DNA from: Paguma larvata
Lineage: Eukaryota; Chordata; Mammalia; Carnivora; Viverridae
DNA length: 64,000 bases
Reading direction: 5' to 3'
Assembly (NCBI GenBank): GCA_030068075.1
Contig: CM057831.1
Location: 12,319,370-12,383,369 of the forward strand
Part shown: positions 43,800-53,441 of the stretch, piece by piece
How positions within the stretch are numbered: the first letter of the stretch is position 1
Layout of the letters: every line of letters starts with the position of its first letter
Notes under the pieces: generated by a model
Told to the model about the DNA's origin: nothing
Database searches by the model: none
What the model saw: the letters and a program-made list of their open reading frames with translations, nothing else
Program-made: the position numbers and the translations under genes

Positions 43800-44040
43800 C
43801 ATGATCTATTAAACACCATGCGGCAGGCACTATGTTCAACCCTTAACGTGGATTATCTTGCTCAGTACTCCCATAATCTTACAAAGTGGGTGCTTTCATT
43901 CTCCTCGTGTTACAGAGGAGGAAACCGAGGCACAGGGAGGTTAAGTAACTTGCCCAAGGTCAGAGGTTAGTAAGTCGCAGAACTGGGTTTTGAACACCCC
44001 GTAATCCGACTGCAGATTCTAACCCCTTACACTGGACGGT
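43800..44040 (+). repeat. MIR SINE, nearly full length
   Basis: 'accatgcggcaggcactatg', 'gttacagaggaggaaaccga' and 'ggttaagtaacttgcccaag' appear in canonical order, followed by 'gggttttgaacacc'. Confidence 0.8.
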
Positions 44041-44269
44041 TCATTTTTTTCCTTCCGAGCTAAGCACACTACACTGATTTTAGAGTCTCACAGTTACCTT
44101 TGTGAGGGCCATTCACTTCCCTCTGTGTCTGCTGCCCCTGACCCCACCTTGGCTCAGGGATGGGGGAGGACCCTCCCCAGGAGGAGGCCTCAAGGTCAGA
44201 ATCTGCTCTCTCCCCACCCCCTCCGGCCACGTGTGGCTTCCTGTGGTTGGCCTCACCTGCGGGCCGTGG

Positions 44270-44435
44270 CTGCGCCCGGAACCGGAACCAGGGCCGGACC
44301 GCCACCCAGAGCACCCTCAGCCTCCTGGCCGGAGCCATGGCCAGAACTAGACCCAGACCCAGAAGCCGGAGCCGCAGGCAGGCCCGGGGCCGGGACTGGA
44401 ACCAGACGCAGAGCCACGGCCAGAGCCAGAGCGCT
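44270..44435. repeat. Degenerate CCAGAR/CCGGAR hexamer-like repeat
   Basis: About 165 bp in which CCGGA, CCAGA, GACCC and GAGCC recur with roughly 6-nt spacing. On the plus strand it can be read as an Arg/Pro/Ser/Gln-rich peptide starting at an ATG at 44337 in good context. I regard it as a decayed minisatellite rather than a gene. Confidence 0.5.
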
Positions 44436-44929
44436 CCCTGAAAGGCAAAGGGGGCAGAGGAGGTGGCCGGGCCCCACGGACGCAGAGGCGTAAGTCACAG
44501 GACAGGAGATGAGGCAGGCTCTGCCTGAGTCACTGCCCAGCCTGAGGGCCCTCTGGAGGGAGGGCTGGTGAGGGGCGGGCGGGGAGTAAACTGAGGAGCA
44601 CCTAGGCGCCAGCTCAGCATCTACTCCAGTCCTGCGCTGTCCCCTGGAGTCCTCCCGATCCGGGCAGAAGCACAGTGCCCGGGGGAAGGGGTGCACGGGC
44701 CGGCCGGGTATGGCCACTTCTGGCGGAGGAGCTGTCCTCCGGGCCCCCTCTCCCGGCCGGGCCCACCCCTCACCCTCCAAGTCTGACCAGACGGAAGTGC
44801 CTGCCGCTTCCAGAAGGCCTTGACTCTGAGGTCTCACTCTGGGGCTGTTTCCCATGCTGTCTCCTTGCCGGTCCACCCTCTCTGGGTCGCAGCTGAGTTG
44901 ACATTTCCTCTGAGAACTGCTTCTTGGCC

Positions 44930-45130
44930 CCTGCACTCCGGGCTAGGCTGAGCGTCCCCTCCCTGTGCCTCCCCAGTTCCTCCTAGTTCCCCAGCGGCTG
45001 TCCTTGTCACGTCGTACCCTAACTCTCCGTTACTCCACGTCCACCACCAGGCCGTCTCTATGGCCACCAGTGTCTAACTCAGTGCCCAGCATGCAGCGGG
45101 CCCTCGGTAAATACCTGTTAAGTTAATGGA
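44930..45130 (+). repeat. L2 LINE 3' end, sense
   Basis: 'ctcagtgcccagcatgcagc', 'gggccctcggtaaatacctg' and 'ttaagttaatggatgg' follow the L2 terminal pattern. Confidence 0.6.
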
Positions 45131-46377
45131 TGGTTAGAACAAGAAAAAAAAGAGAGAGCTCAGACTGTAGGCATCTGTGGGCCCTGCCCCGAAGCCTGAG
45201 GTTTCCGGAACAGTGCCAGGCGCTTAGCTGGTTCGTGGCAAGAACAATCAGGGAACAAGGGCTGAGATGCTGGGGACGACCATGAGGCAGGTACCCCGAG
45301 ACAGAGGGCGGGGTGGGGCAGGGCGAACCCAGAGAGGAAGCGGACTGGGGCGCAGGGCTGGGAACCCGGCTCGGATTCCCCTCAAATCTGACAGTTTTTA
45401 GGGAGGCCAGGTGAGGAGACACGTCAGGGCAAAAGCGGCCAGGCTGTCCCTCTGGTTACAGAGCGCTGGCACTCAGCGCAGTGAAAGCAGCCCGCCTCGT
45501 CGCAGGGGAGACACGGGGTGACCGAGCAACACAGGAGGAAGGCAAGGAGCAGTGCCTTCCACCAGTCTCTCCAAGGCAGGGTGCGGGCCGCGTGGCCACA
45601 GTGTCAAGACGCCACCCTGACCCAGGAGGCGGCTACGCAGGCGAGAGAGGGACGCTGGAAGGACAGCCCCAGGAAGGACACAGCCGAACAAGGATGCGGC
45701 ACAGAGAGCAAGAACCGGAAAGGCAGAAACGAGGAGAGGGGGGCGGCTCAGATGGAGAAAGCTCCCGTCAAGACGGCTTCCCAGCCTCCAAAACCCCTTC
45801 CTCCCGCATCGTCTCCCAGGCACCCGCGACAGCTCTGCGAGGTGTAATTATCCTTTTCCTTCCTTTTATTTCACTTTTTATTATGGAAACCTTCAAAAAC
45901 GCACAATGTAAACATAATAGTGTAATTTAGATCCCTGTATACCCATCACCCCGCTTCGCCAATTACCGAGCTCTCCCGTGCCCCGTGTTTTCACTGCATT
46001 TTCACCCACTCGACTTTTATTATTGACATGACTATGTTTTAGAAAAATTTGCGTATGTCGAAATGTACAAATATTCGCTGTAAGATGTTGATCAATCTTT
46101 TATCCGAGTCACCCACCTCCCTGTCATAATATAGTACGTTACCATTTCGCTGGAAAATTCTCTCGTGTTCCTTCCCTGTCAATCCCACCACCCACCTCCA
46201 CCCCAAACCGATCTCCTTAGATGATTATTATTATTACTTAAGATCTTTCTTAACAGGTGTTTGCTGTTTGTTGACTTTTTAAAACTCAAATTGTAAGCTA
46301 TTGTTACAGTTAAAAGTGAGGTTCGTAAAAAAATCTCAACTTGACAGATAAAAAATGATTCATGAACCTTTAAAGAG

Positions 46378-46600
46378 TGGGGCCTCTGGGTGGCTCAGTT
46401 GGTTAAGCGTCGGACTCTGGCTCAGGTCATGATCTCACCATCTGTGAGTTCGAGCCCCGCGTCAGGTTCTGCACTGACGGCTCGGAGCCTGGATCCTACT
46501 TCAGATTCTGTGTCTACCCTTTCTTTGCCACTCCTCCACTCACACTCTGTCTCTCTTTCTCTCTCAAAAGTAAATAAACATTAAAAATTAAAAAAAAAAA
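46378..46600 (+). mobile_element. Felid tRNA-Lys SINE, full length, perfect 13-bp target duplication
   Basis: Head 'ggcctctgggtggctcagtt', complete body and A tail. AACCTTTAAAGAG flanks it at 46365-46377 and 46601-46613 without mismatch. Confidence 0.95.
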
Positions 46601-46635
46601 AACCTTTAAAGAGGTATTGAGAAAACCCAGGCTTT

Positions 46636-46636
<1 letters not shown>

Positions 46637-46688
<52 letters not shown>
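46637..46688. repeat. (CA)n microsatellite
   Basis: About 26 uninterrupted CA units directly before the next SINE. It is long enough to be highly variable. Confidence 0.95.
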
Positions 46689-46691
<3 letters not shown>

Positions 46692-46905
46692 GCACCTGAG
46701 TGGCTCAGTAGGCTAAGGGTCCAACTCTTGATTTGTGTTCAGGTCATGAGTTAATGCTTCATAAGATTGAGCCCCGTGTCAGGCTCTGCCCTGGCAGCAC
46801 AGAGACTGCTTGGGATTCTCTTTCTCCCTCTGTCTCTGCCTCTCCCCTGCACATGTGCACACATACTTTTTCTCTCTCAAAATAAATAAATAAACATATT
46901 TAGAA
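46689..46905 (+). mobile_element. Felid tRNA-Lys SINE
   Basis: Head 'gaggcacctgagtggctcag', full body, tail AAAATAAATAAATAAACA. It abuts the CA repeat. Confidence 0.9.
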
Positions 46906-46917
46906 AGTAAACACAAG

Positions 46918-47100
46918 GGTGCCTGGGTGGCTCAGTCAGCATCCCGCTTCAGCTCAGATCATGATCTCGCAGTTCGTGAGTTCAGGCCCCGTGTCGGGCT
47001 CTGTGCTGAGAGCTCGAGCCTGGAGTCTGCTTTGGATTCTGTGTCTCTCTCTGCCCCTCCCCAGCTCATGCTCTCTCTCTCTCTCTCTAAAAACATATAA
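46918..47100 (+). mobile_element. Felid tRNA-Lys SINE with a small internal deletion
   Basis: Head 'gggtgcctgggtggctcagt'. The segment just after the head is shortened compared with other copies. CT-rich body, then AAAAACATATAAAG. Confidence 0.9.
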
Positions 47101-48073
47101 AGAGACATCTTTAGATAAACATAATTAAAAACCCCAAGCTGCACAGATATCACAGTTCCGGTCGTCTGGCCAACGGGGAAAAAGCAAGCAACTCGAGGTC
47201 CTCAGCTCCAACCCTGCTCGTTTCATTTCTTCCTGCGGGAAGTTAACGTTCACTTCTCCTCTTTGTTCGACTAAACCGACGATGGCGGCGATGGGAGGCC
47301 GGCATTGACTCAGCCCGTCCTGCTCGGCCCCCAGAGGGATCAGACAAGCAGACAAATTTCTTAAAAGTGGGAATTACCCAAGGAGTAGGCGTATGTGGAA
47401 CTTTACAAAAAACTGTCCAAGCTTTTTCCAGAATGGCTGCACTGTTTTTGCGTCCCCGCCGGCAATGTGCGTGCGTTCCAGCTGCTCCCCAGCCTTGTCC
47501 ATATGTGGTGGTCGCGAGGCTTTTAAAATTTAGCCGGGCTAGTGGGTGTGAGGTGGTAACGTGCCCAAGGGTGTCAACCAATGTTTCACGTGCTCATCGG
47601 CATTGACACGTCTTCTTTTCTGAAGTATCTGTTCGAGTCTTGTGCCTATTTTTAATGGAGTTGCTTGTCTTTTTATTATTGAATTATAGGAGCTCTTTGT
47701 ATATTCTGGGAACAAGTCCTTGATCAGATATATGTTTTCTGAATATTCTCTCCAATTCTATGGCCCCCCTGTTAATTTTCTTAATGGTGTCTTTTAGCAG
47801 ATTTATTAAAGCATAATTCACGTAAGATTCACTAATTTAACCACCGTGAGTAGCATGATATAGAACTCCAGAATGTTCCCTTGTGCTCTTTTGTAGTGAA
47901 TCCCATACCCCTCGCCCCTGTAAACCACCAGTCTGCTTTTTGGCACTATAGCTCTGCGTTTTCTAGAATTTCGTATAAACAGAATCTGGCACTATGTGTT
48001 TCTGTCTGGCTACTTTCACTCAGTGGAATGTTTTTGAGATTTATCCATATTGTTGACTAGATAAGAAGTTCCT

Positions 48074-48194
48074 GGGGCACCTGTGTGGCTCAGTTGGTTG
48101 AACGTCCAACTCGATTTCAGCTCAGGTCATGATCCCAGAGTCATGCGCTTGAACCCTGCACTGAGCTCTGCACGGAGCATGGGGACTGCTTTAG

Positions 48195-48236
<42 letters not shown>

Positions 48237-48332
48237 TCTCCCTCCCTCCCTCTACCTCCCTCTCTCCATCTCTCCCTCTGCCTCTCTCCTTCACTCAACC
48301 TCTTGCTCATAAATAAATAAACAAACAAATAA
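48074..48332 (+). mobile_element. Felid tRNA-Lys SINE with expanded (TC)n body
   Basis: Head 'ggggcacctgtgtggctcag', TC/CCCTCTCT-rich tract at 48197-48300, tail AAATAAATAAACAAACAAATAA. An 8-bp duplication AAGTTCCT lies at 48066-48073 and 48333-48340. Confidence 0.9.
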
Positions 48333-48342
48333 AAGTTCCTTT

Positions 48343-48445
48343 GGGGGCACCTGGCTGGCTCAGTTGGTGGAGCATGTGACTCTTGATCTTAGGTTGTGGG
48401 TTCGAGTCCCATGTTGGGTGTAGAGATTACTAAGCAATAAAATCT
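48343..48445 (+). mobile_element. Carnivore SINE, head-only short copy
   Basis: It carries the tRNA-like head ('gcacctggctggctcagttg') through 'gggtgtagagattactaagc' and a short A-rich end, without the CT body. It is the same short type as the copy at 12266-12400. Confidence 0.85.
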
Positions 48446-48652
48446 CGGGGCACCTGGGTGGCTCAGTTGGAAGCTTTGGCTCAGGTCATGGTCTCAGGGT
48501 CTGTGAGTTCAAGCCCTACATCAGGCTCTGCACTGTCGGATCCTCGAGATCCGCCGTCTCCCTCCCTCTCTGCCCCTCCCCCACTCACTGGCTCTCAAAC
48601 ATACATGAACATGAACAAAATAAAATAAATAAAATAAAATCTTGGAAAAAAA
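48446..48652 (+). mobile_element. Felid tRNA-Lys SINE
   Basis: Head 'ggggcacctgggtggctcag' followed by a deletion in the first third, CT-poor body, and an AAATAAAATAAATAAAAT tail. It is the third SINE in a row, all in the same orientation. Confidence 0.9.
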
Positions 48653-48677
48653 TTTAAGTTCATTTTACTGATGAATA

Positions 48678-48723
48678 GTATCAATATTGTATCAATATTG
48701 TATCAAAATAGTATCAATATTGT
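48678..48723. repeat. Short tandem repeat of GTATCAATATT type
   Basis: Four adjacent imperfect copies of an 11-13-nt unit inside an old L1. Confidence 0.7.
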
Positions 48724-48909
48724 TGAATAAGCCACAGTTTAGTTATCCGTTCACCACCTGATGGGCAGTTAGGTATCTGCATTTGCAGCTGATATAAAGC
48801 TGCTATGCATACTTACATAAATGTCTTTGTGTGTTTATTTTTATTTCCCCTGGGTAAATACCTAGGAGTAGGTTTGTTGGGTCATATAGTAAGAATATGT
48901 TTAACTTTT

Positions 48910-49128
48910 TTTTAATTTTTTAATGTTTATTTAATTTTGAGAGAGAGAGGGGGGGAGAGAGAGCATGAGTGGGGCAGGGGCAGAAAGAGAGAGACACAGA
49001 ATCTAAAGCAGACTCCAGGCTCTGAGCCGTCAGCACAGAGCCTGATGTGGGGCTCAAACTCACGAACCTCAAGATCATGACCTGAGCCGAAGTCAGACGC
49101 TCAACCAACTGAGCCACCCAGGCGCCCC
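48910..49128 (-). mobile_element. Felid tRNA-Lys SINE, antisense
   Basis: Starts with T-rich tail complement and AATGTTTATTTAATTTTGAG, ends 'gagccacccaggcgcccc'. Complete body with CT-complement GA runs. Confidence 0.92.
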
Positions 49129-49558
49129 AGAATACACTTCACTTTATAAGTAACTATCAAACTATTTTCCAAAGTGGCTATGCCATTTCGTATTCCCACA
49201 AACTAATACGACTTCCAGTTCTTCCTCATCCTGCCAGCTCGTGGAGGAATCAGTCTTTTTAAACCTTAGCCATTCTAGCCTAGTGGCTGCGTAGTGGTAT
49301 CTCAGTGCAATTTTAACATGTCTATCCAGCGATTCCTGATGCTACGTTTCTTTTCATGTGTTTATTTGAAATTTGTTTACATCTGTGGGTGAGATGTTTC
49401 TCTAAATCTTTTGCCCGGTTTTTAATCCGGTTATTTGTCTTCTTAAGGGAGGAATTTTTTTCTTTAATATTCTGGATCCAAATCTTTTATTAGATACATG
49501 ACTTACAAATATTTCTTACCCCCCTGCTGCTTGCCTTATCATTTTTAACTGTGTCTTT

Positions 49559-49769
49559 ATTTTTTTTTTAATTTGTTTAATGTTTATTTATTCTTGGGAC
49601 AGAGAGAGACAAAGCACGAGCTGGGGAGGGGCAGAGAGTGGGGAGACACAGAATCCAAAGCAGGCTCCAGGCCCTGCAGAGCCCGACACAGGGCTCAAAT
49701 GCACCAACTGTGAGATCATGACTTGAACTGAAGTCGGACACTTAACCAACTGAGCCACCCAGGTGCCCC
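49559..49769 (-). mobile_element. Felid tRNA-Lys SINE, antisense, perfect 12-bp target duplication
   Basis: AACTGTGTCTTT lies at 49547-49558 and 49770-49781. The body is complete and ends 'gagccacccaggtgcccc'. Confidence 0.94.
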
Positions 49770-50900
49770 AACTGTGTCTTTTAGAAAACAAAAGATTTTC
49801 ATGTTGATAAGTCAAATTATTGATTTTTGTTTCTTGTAGGGAGTGCGTTTTCTGTGTTCTATCTAAAAAATCTTGGCTAACCCAAGATCAAAAGGATTTT
49901 AAGTCTGTGACCCACCATTTCAAGTTAATTGTTGTTTATAGTGTGAGACAAGCGTTTGTTTTAGTTTGGTTTTGTTTTTTTGCTTTTTGTTTTAGACATT
50001 CAGTTGTTCCAGGACTATTTCTTGAAAAGACTGTTGTATTTCTTCCACTGAATTACCTTGGCATCTTTGTGAAGAATCAATTAACCATCTCTGGGTAAGT
50101 ATATTTCCGGACTCTATTCTGTTCCACTGACTTGAATGTTCTACTCCATACCATACTACACTGTCTTAATTACTGCAATTTTACTCTAAGTCTTGAAACT
50201 AGGTAGTAATTCTTTCAACCTTATTCTTTGTTTTTCATGGGTTTTTGTTGAGTCGGGTTTTTTTTTTAGATATTATATTCTTTCACATTTCCATATGAAT
50301 TTTAGAAACAGCTTGTCAATTTCTCAACACACCTGCTGGGATGTGGGCCGGGAGTACATTAAATCTGTGGATCAACTTGGAAGAAGGACTTCTTACCAAT
50401 ATCAAGTCTATTTTTAGATCTTTAATTTCTGTCTGCAGTAGTTTGTAGTATAACTTTTGTTCATTTGTCCCCAAATATTTCATGTTTTTATGCTATTATA
50501 AATATTATTTTAACTTAAATTTCTAGTCGTTAATGTCTAATGTAGAGAAATAGAATTAATTTTTATAAATGAAACTTAGATGTCGCAACCTGCTAAACTC
50601 ACTCATTAGTTCTGGCATGCTCCAATTTTTATGAGTTCCTTAAGGTTTTTCTAAACAGACGATCATGTTGCCCACAAATAAAGGCAATTTTGGATCTTCC
50701 CTTCAAAACAACCTATGCTTTATTTCTTTTTCTTAAATTATTGCATTGGCTAAGACTTCTAGTACGCTGTTGAAGGAAAGGTTATAACAGCGACGGACGC
50801 AATGGGTGAATGTGGTCAAAAGGTACAAACTTCCACTTGTAGTATGAATAAGTACTGGCAATGTAATGCACAGCATGGTGACCACAGTTAATAATACTGT

Positions 50901-51105
50901 TGTAGGGGCGCCTGGGTAGCTCAGTCGGTTAGGTGTCCGACTTCAGCTCAGTCATAATCTCGCGGTTTGTGGGTTCGAGCCCCGCGTCAGACTGTGCTGA
51001 CAGCTCAAGGCCTGGAACCTGCTTTAGATTCTGTGTCTCCCCTCTCCCTGCCCCTCCTGCACTTGCACTCTGTCTCTCTCTCTCTCTTAAAAATAAATTT
51101 TTAAA
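50901..51105 (+). mobile_element. Felid tRNA-Lys SINE, first of a tandem pair
   Basis: Head 'ggggcgcctgggtagctcag', full body, tail AAAAATAAATTTTTAAAAAG. Together with the next copy it is enclosed by one duplication, TAATAATACTGT, at 50889-50900 and 51351-51362. Confidence 0.92.
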
Positions 51106-51350
51106 AAGGAGAGCCTGGGCGGCTCAGTCAGTTAAGCATCCAACTTCGGCTCAGGTCATGATCTCACGGAATTGTGGGTTCAAGCCTCACATCGGACTCT
51201 GTGCTGACAGCTCAGAGCACGGAGCCTACTTTGGATTTTGTGTCTCCCTCTCTCTCAGCCCCTCCCCTGCTCACGCTCTGTCTCTCTTTGTCTTAAAAAT
51301 AAATAAACATTAACAAAAATTTTTTTCTTAACTAATTTAAGAAATTTAAA
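51106..51350 (+). mobile_element. Felid tRNA-Lys SINE, second of a tandem pair
   Basis: Head 'agagcctgggcggctcagtc', full body, tail AAAAATAAATAAACATTAAC then A/T-rich DNA to the shared duplication. It either inserted into the first copy's tail or came in with it. Confidence 0.9.
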
Positions 51351-51569
51351 TAATAATACTGTGTGGCATATTTAAAAATTGCTAAGAGAGTAGATCTTAA
51401 AAGTTCTCATTGCAGGAAAAAAGTTATAATTATATGAAATGATGGATGTCAACTAGACTTATGGTGGTAATCATTTTGTGATATTCATATTTACCAAATC
51501 CTTATTTTGTACACGTTAAACTAATATACTGTTATATGTCAAATTGTATCTCAATAAAACAGGGGAATG

Positions 51570-52920
51570 GGAGAAATAGGTGTAACCGATATCCGATCCT
51601 TGCCTTATTCCTAATCTAAGAGGGAAAACATTCAACCTCTCACCAAGTACGATGTGAGCTGTAGGTTTTTTGTGGACATCCTTTTTTTAAGGTTGTGTAC
51701 ATTTCCTTCTATTTCTAGTTTGTTCATGTGCCTTGATGTCATTTTTCTTAGTTTTATTCTACTTCGGTTCACCGCGGGGAGTGGGTTTTGATTTGTGGTC
51801 TTCTACTTTTTATCAAATCTGGAAATATTTTAGTCACGAATTTTTCAGTTTTTTCCTGCCCCATTATGGGGTGCTAATTATACGTGTATTGGACTGCTTG
51901 TGATTGTTCCCCACGGATCACGGAGGCTCCGTTCATATTTTCCCAATATTTCTCACTCTGAGCTTCATCCTGAATAATTGATATTGCTGGGTCTTCAAGT
52001 TCATTGATTCTCTTTTCTGCAGTATCTAACCTGCTACTCCTCCCTTCCGATCTGGTTTTTTTTTATTTCGGGTATTAGATAGTCAGATATCTTCATCTCT
52101 GGAAGTTCCCTTTGGGTTTTTAATATGATCTACTTCTCTCACATTGTGTTCGTGCCTTCCTCTACCCTCAACCCTGGGCGGCCTCTTTACAAGACCTCTT
52201 TTAACGTTCTTGTTGGCTAATTTTATTATCTATGTTTTTCTATTGGTTGATTTATCTCCTGATTATGGGTTGTATTTCCCTAATTCATTTTATGCTTAGA
52301 CGTTTTTATGAAATGCGAGGCATTGTAAATTTTATGTGTTGGGTGGTGGTTTTTGTTGCGTGCTTTCAAGTAGTGTTACACTTTATCCCGGTGCACGGCT
52401 AAGTGACTTATAATCAGTCGGAGCCTTTTAAGCCTTGTGTTCAAGCTTCATTAAAGTGGGCCTTTAGACCAGAGTGAATTTAGCCCCGCTCCTAAGGCCA
52501 TAACGTTCTGAGCGTTTTACCCAATGTCCCATTATTAGAAGGTCTCTCCACTCTAGCCGGAGAGAGTACAAGTTCCAAGTCCTGTGTGGGCTCAGGTTAG
52601 AGATCAGTAGCCAGTCAAAGACGGAAGGGACCCCTCTGCAGACTTCCAACCCTCTCTCTTTCCGGGTAGCTTCCCACTGCTTTGGCTCCTGAACTCCAAT
52701 CACTTTCTCCTCAATCCAATGAGGCCACCAGGCTCTTTTCAACCTCTCTCTTCTCTCCATCTGTTCTGTGATCTGGAAACTGCCTCCAGGAAATAAGCTG
52801 AGGCGTTTGCAAGCCTCACTTCTGTTGCTGTCTCTCAGGAATCACGGCCCTGTGCTGACCACGCTCTAATATCTAAGAAACATGTATTATATATCGTGTC
52901 CAGTTCTCAGGTTGTCTGAG
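51570..52920 (-). mobile_element. Old LINE-derived sequence, antisense, family uncertain
   Basis: 51570-51735 is complement L1 ORF2 continuing the fragment left of 50778 ('gagggaaaacattcaacctc'). 51735-52920 has a different, L1- or HAL1-like character ('ggactgcttgtgattgttcc', 'tgctgggtcttcaagttcat'). The family assignment is from memory and weak. Confidence 0.45.
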
Positions 52921-53136
52921 GTGTCAGGTCCCTGTTACGCCGATCACCAGGCCGAAAGCAGAAGTGTTTAGTGATGAACATAGTTGGGGTTTAGTTTTGT
53001 ATTTTTTTTTGGATGAAGGCTAATATATTATTTTTTCCCTTATAGTTATTGATTTTGGGGTCCTGTTCGAGACTTCTTTGCCTACCTTTGGATTTCAAAA
53101 ATAGTCTCTCCTATGCTTGCTTTAAACAAACTTTAA

Positions 53137-53325
53137 GGGCACCTGGGTGGCTCAGTTAGTTGGGCCTCTGACTCTGGATTTCAGTTGATTTCAGCTCTGG
53201 TCATGATCCTAGAGTCATGGGATCAAGCCGTGTCGGGCGTGGAGACTGCTTGAGATTCTCTCTCTCTGCCCCTCTCCCCAACTTATGCTCACTCTCTCTA
53301 AAATAAAATAAAATAAAATAAAATA
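53137..53325 (+). mobile_element. Carnivore tRNA-Lys SINE
   Basis: Head 'gggcacctgggtggctcagt', slightly shortened body, tail of four AAAAT units. ACTTTA occurs on both sides as a possible short duplication. Confidence 0.9.
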
Positions 53326-53421
53326 ACTTTATAGCTCTAACTGCTATATTTAGGTCTATGTTCCAACAGACTCTAATTTTTTTGTATATAGTATAACATT
53401 CAGGACATTCAGGAATCAAAG

Positions 53422-53441
53422 CTTTTTTTTTTTTTTTTTTT
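53422..53441. repeat. Poly(T) run
   Basis: About 18 to 20 T in the antisense L1. Confidence 0.85.

Larger units (their letters stand above)
35601..45839. other. Intergenic region upstream of TRIM29, proximal part
   Basis: No gene could be supported. It contains felid SINEs at 36078, 37572 and 40898, an antisense L1 3' end (36495-36848), MIRs at 35985-36400, 42185-42350, 43310-43560 and 43800-44040, an L2 remnant (44930-45130), a GATG microsatellite (38325-38425) and a degenerate hexamer repeat (44270-44435). Confidence 0.6.
45840..47800 (-). mobile_element. Old L1 fragment, antisense, interrupted by SINEs
   Basis: 45840-46240 resembles complement L1 3' UTR ('acccacctccctgtcataat', 'ctctcgtgttccttccctgt'). 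47370-47800 continues towards ORF2 ('agctctttgtatattctggg', 'cttgatcagatatatgtttt'). Three SINEs and a CA repeat lie between. The middle (46240-46365) was not assigned. Confidence 0.65.
47800..50778 (-). mobile_element. Second old L1 fragment, antisense, 3' UTR into ORF2
   Basis: It runs from complement 3' UTR (47805-48065, 'acagaatctggcactatgtg') through 48655-48905 ('taaatacctaggagtaggtt') and 49135-49545 to ORF2 reverse-transcriptase sequence (49780-50778, for example 'ttgttccaggactatttctt'). Five SINEs split it. Confidence 0.75.
50779..51565 (+). mobile_element. L1 3' end, sense, inserted into an antisense L1
   Basis: It carries L1 3' UTR motifs in forward order: 'catggtgaccacagttaata', then after two SINEs 'gctaagagagtagatcttaa', 'gatggatgtcaactagactt' and 'gtatctcaataaaac'. 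The antisense L1 picks up again after about 51570. Confidence 0.7.

Noticed and set aside
48343..48445. Possible tRNA gene
   Set aside because: The tRNA-like heads of the carnivore SINEs resemble tRNA-Lys, but they continue into SINE bodies with A tails and occur many times.
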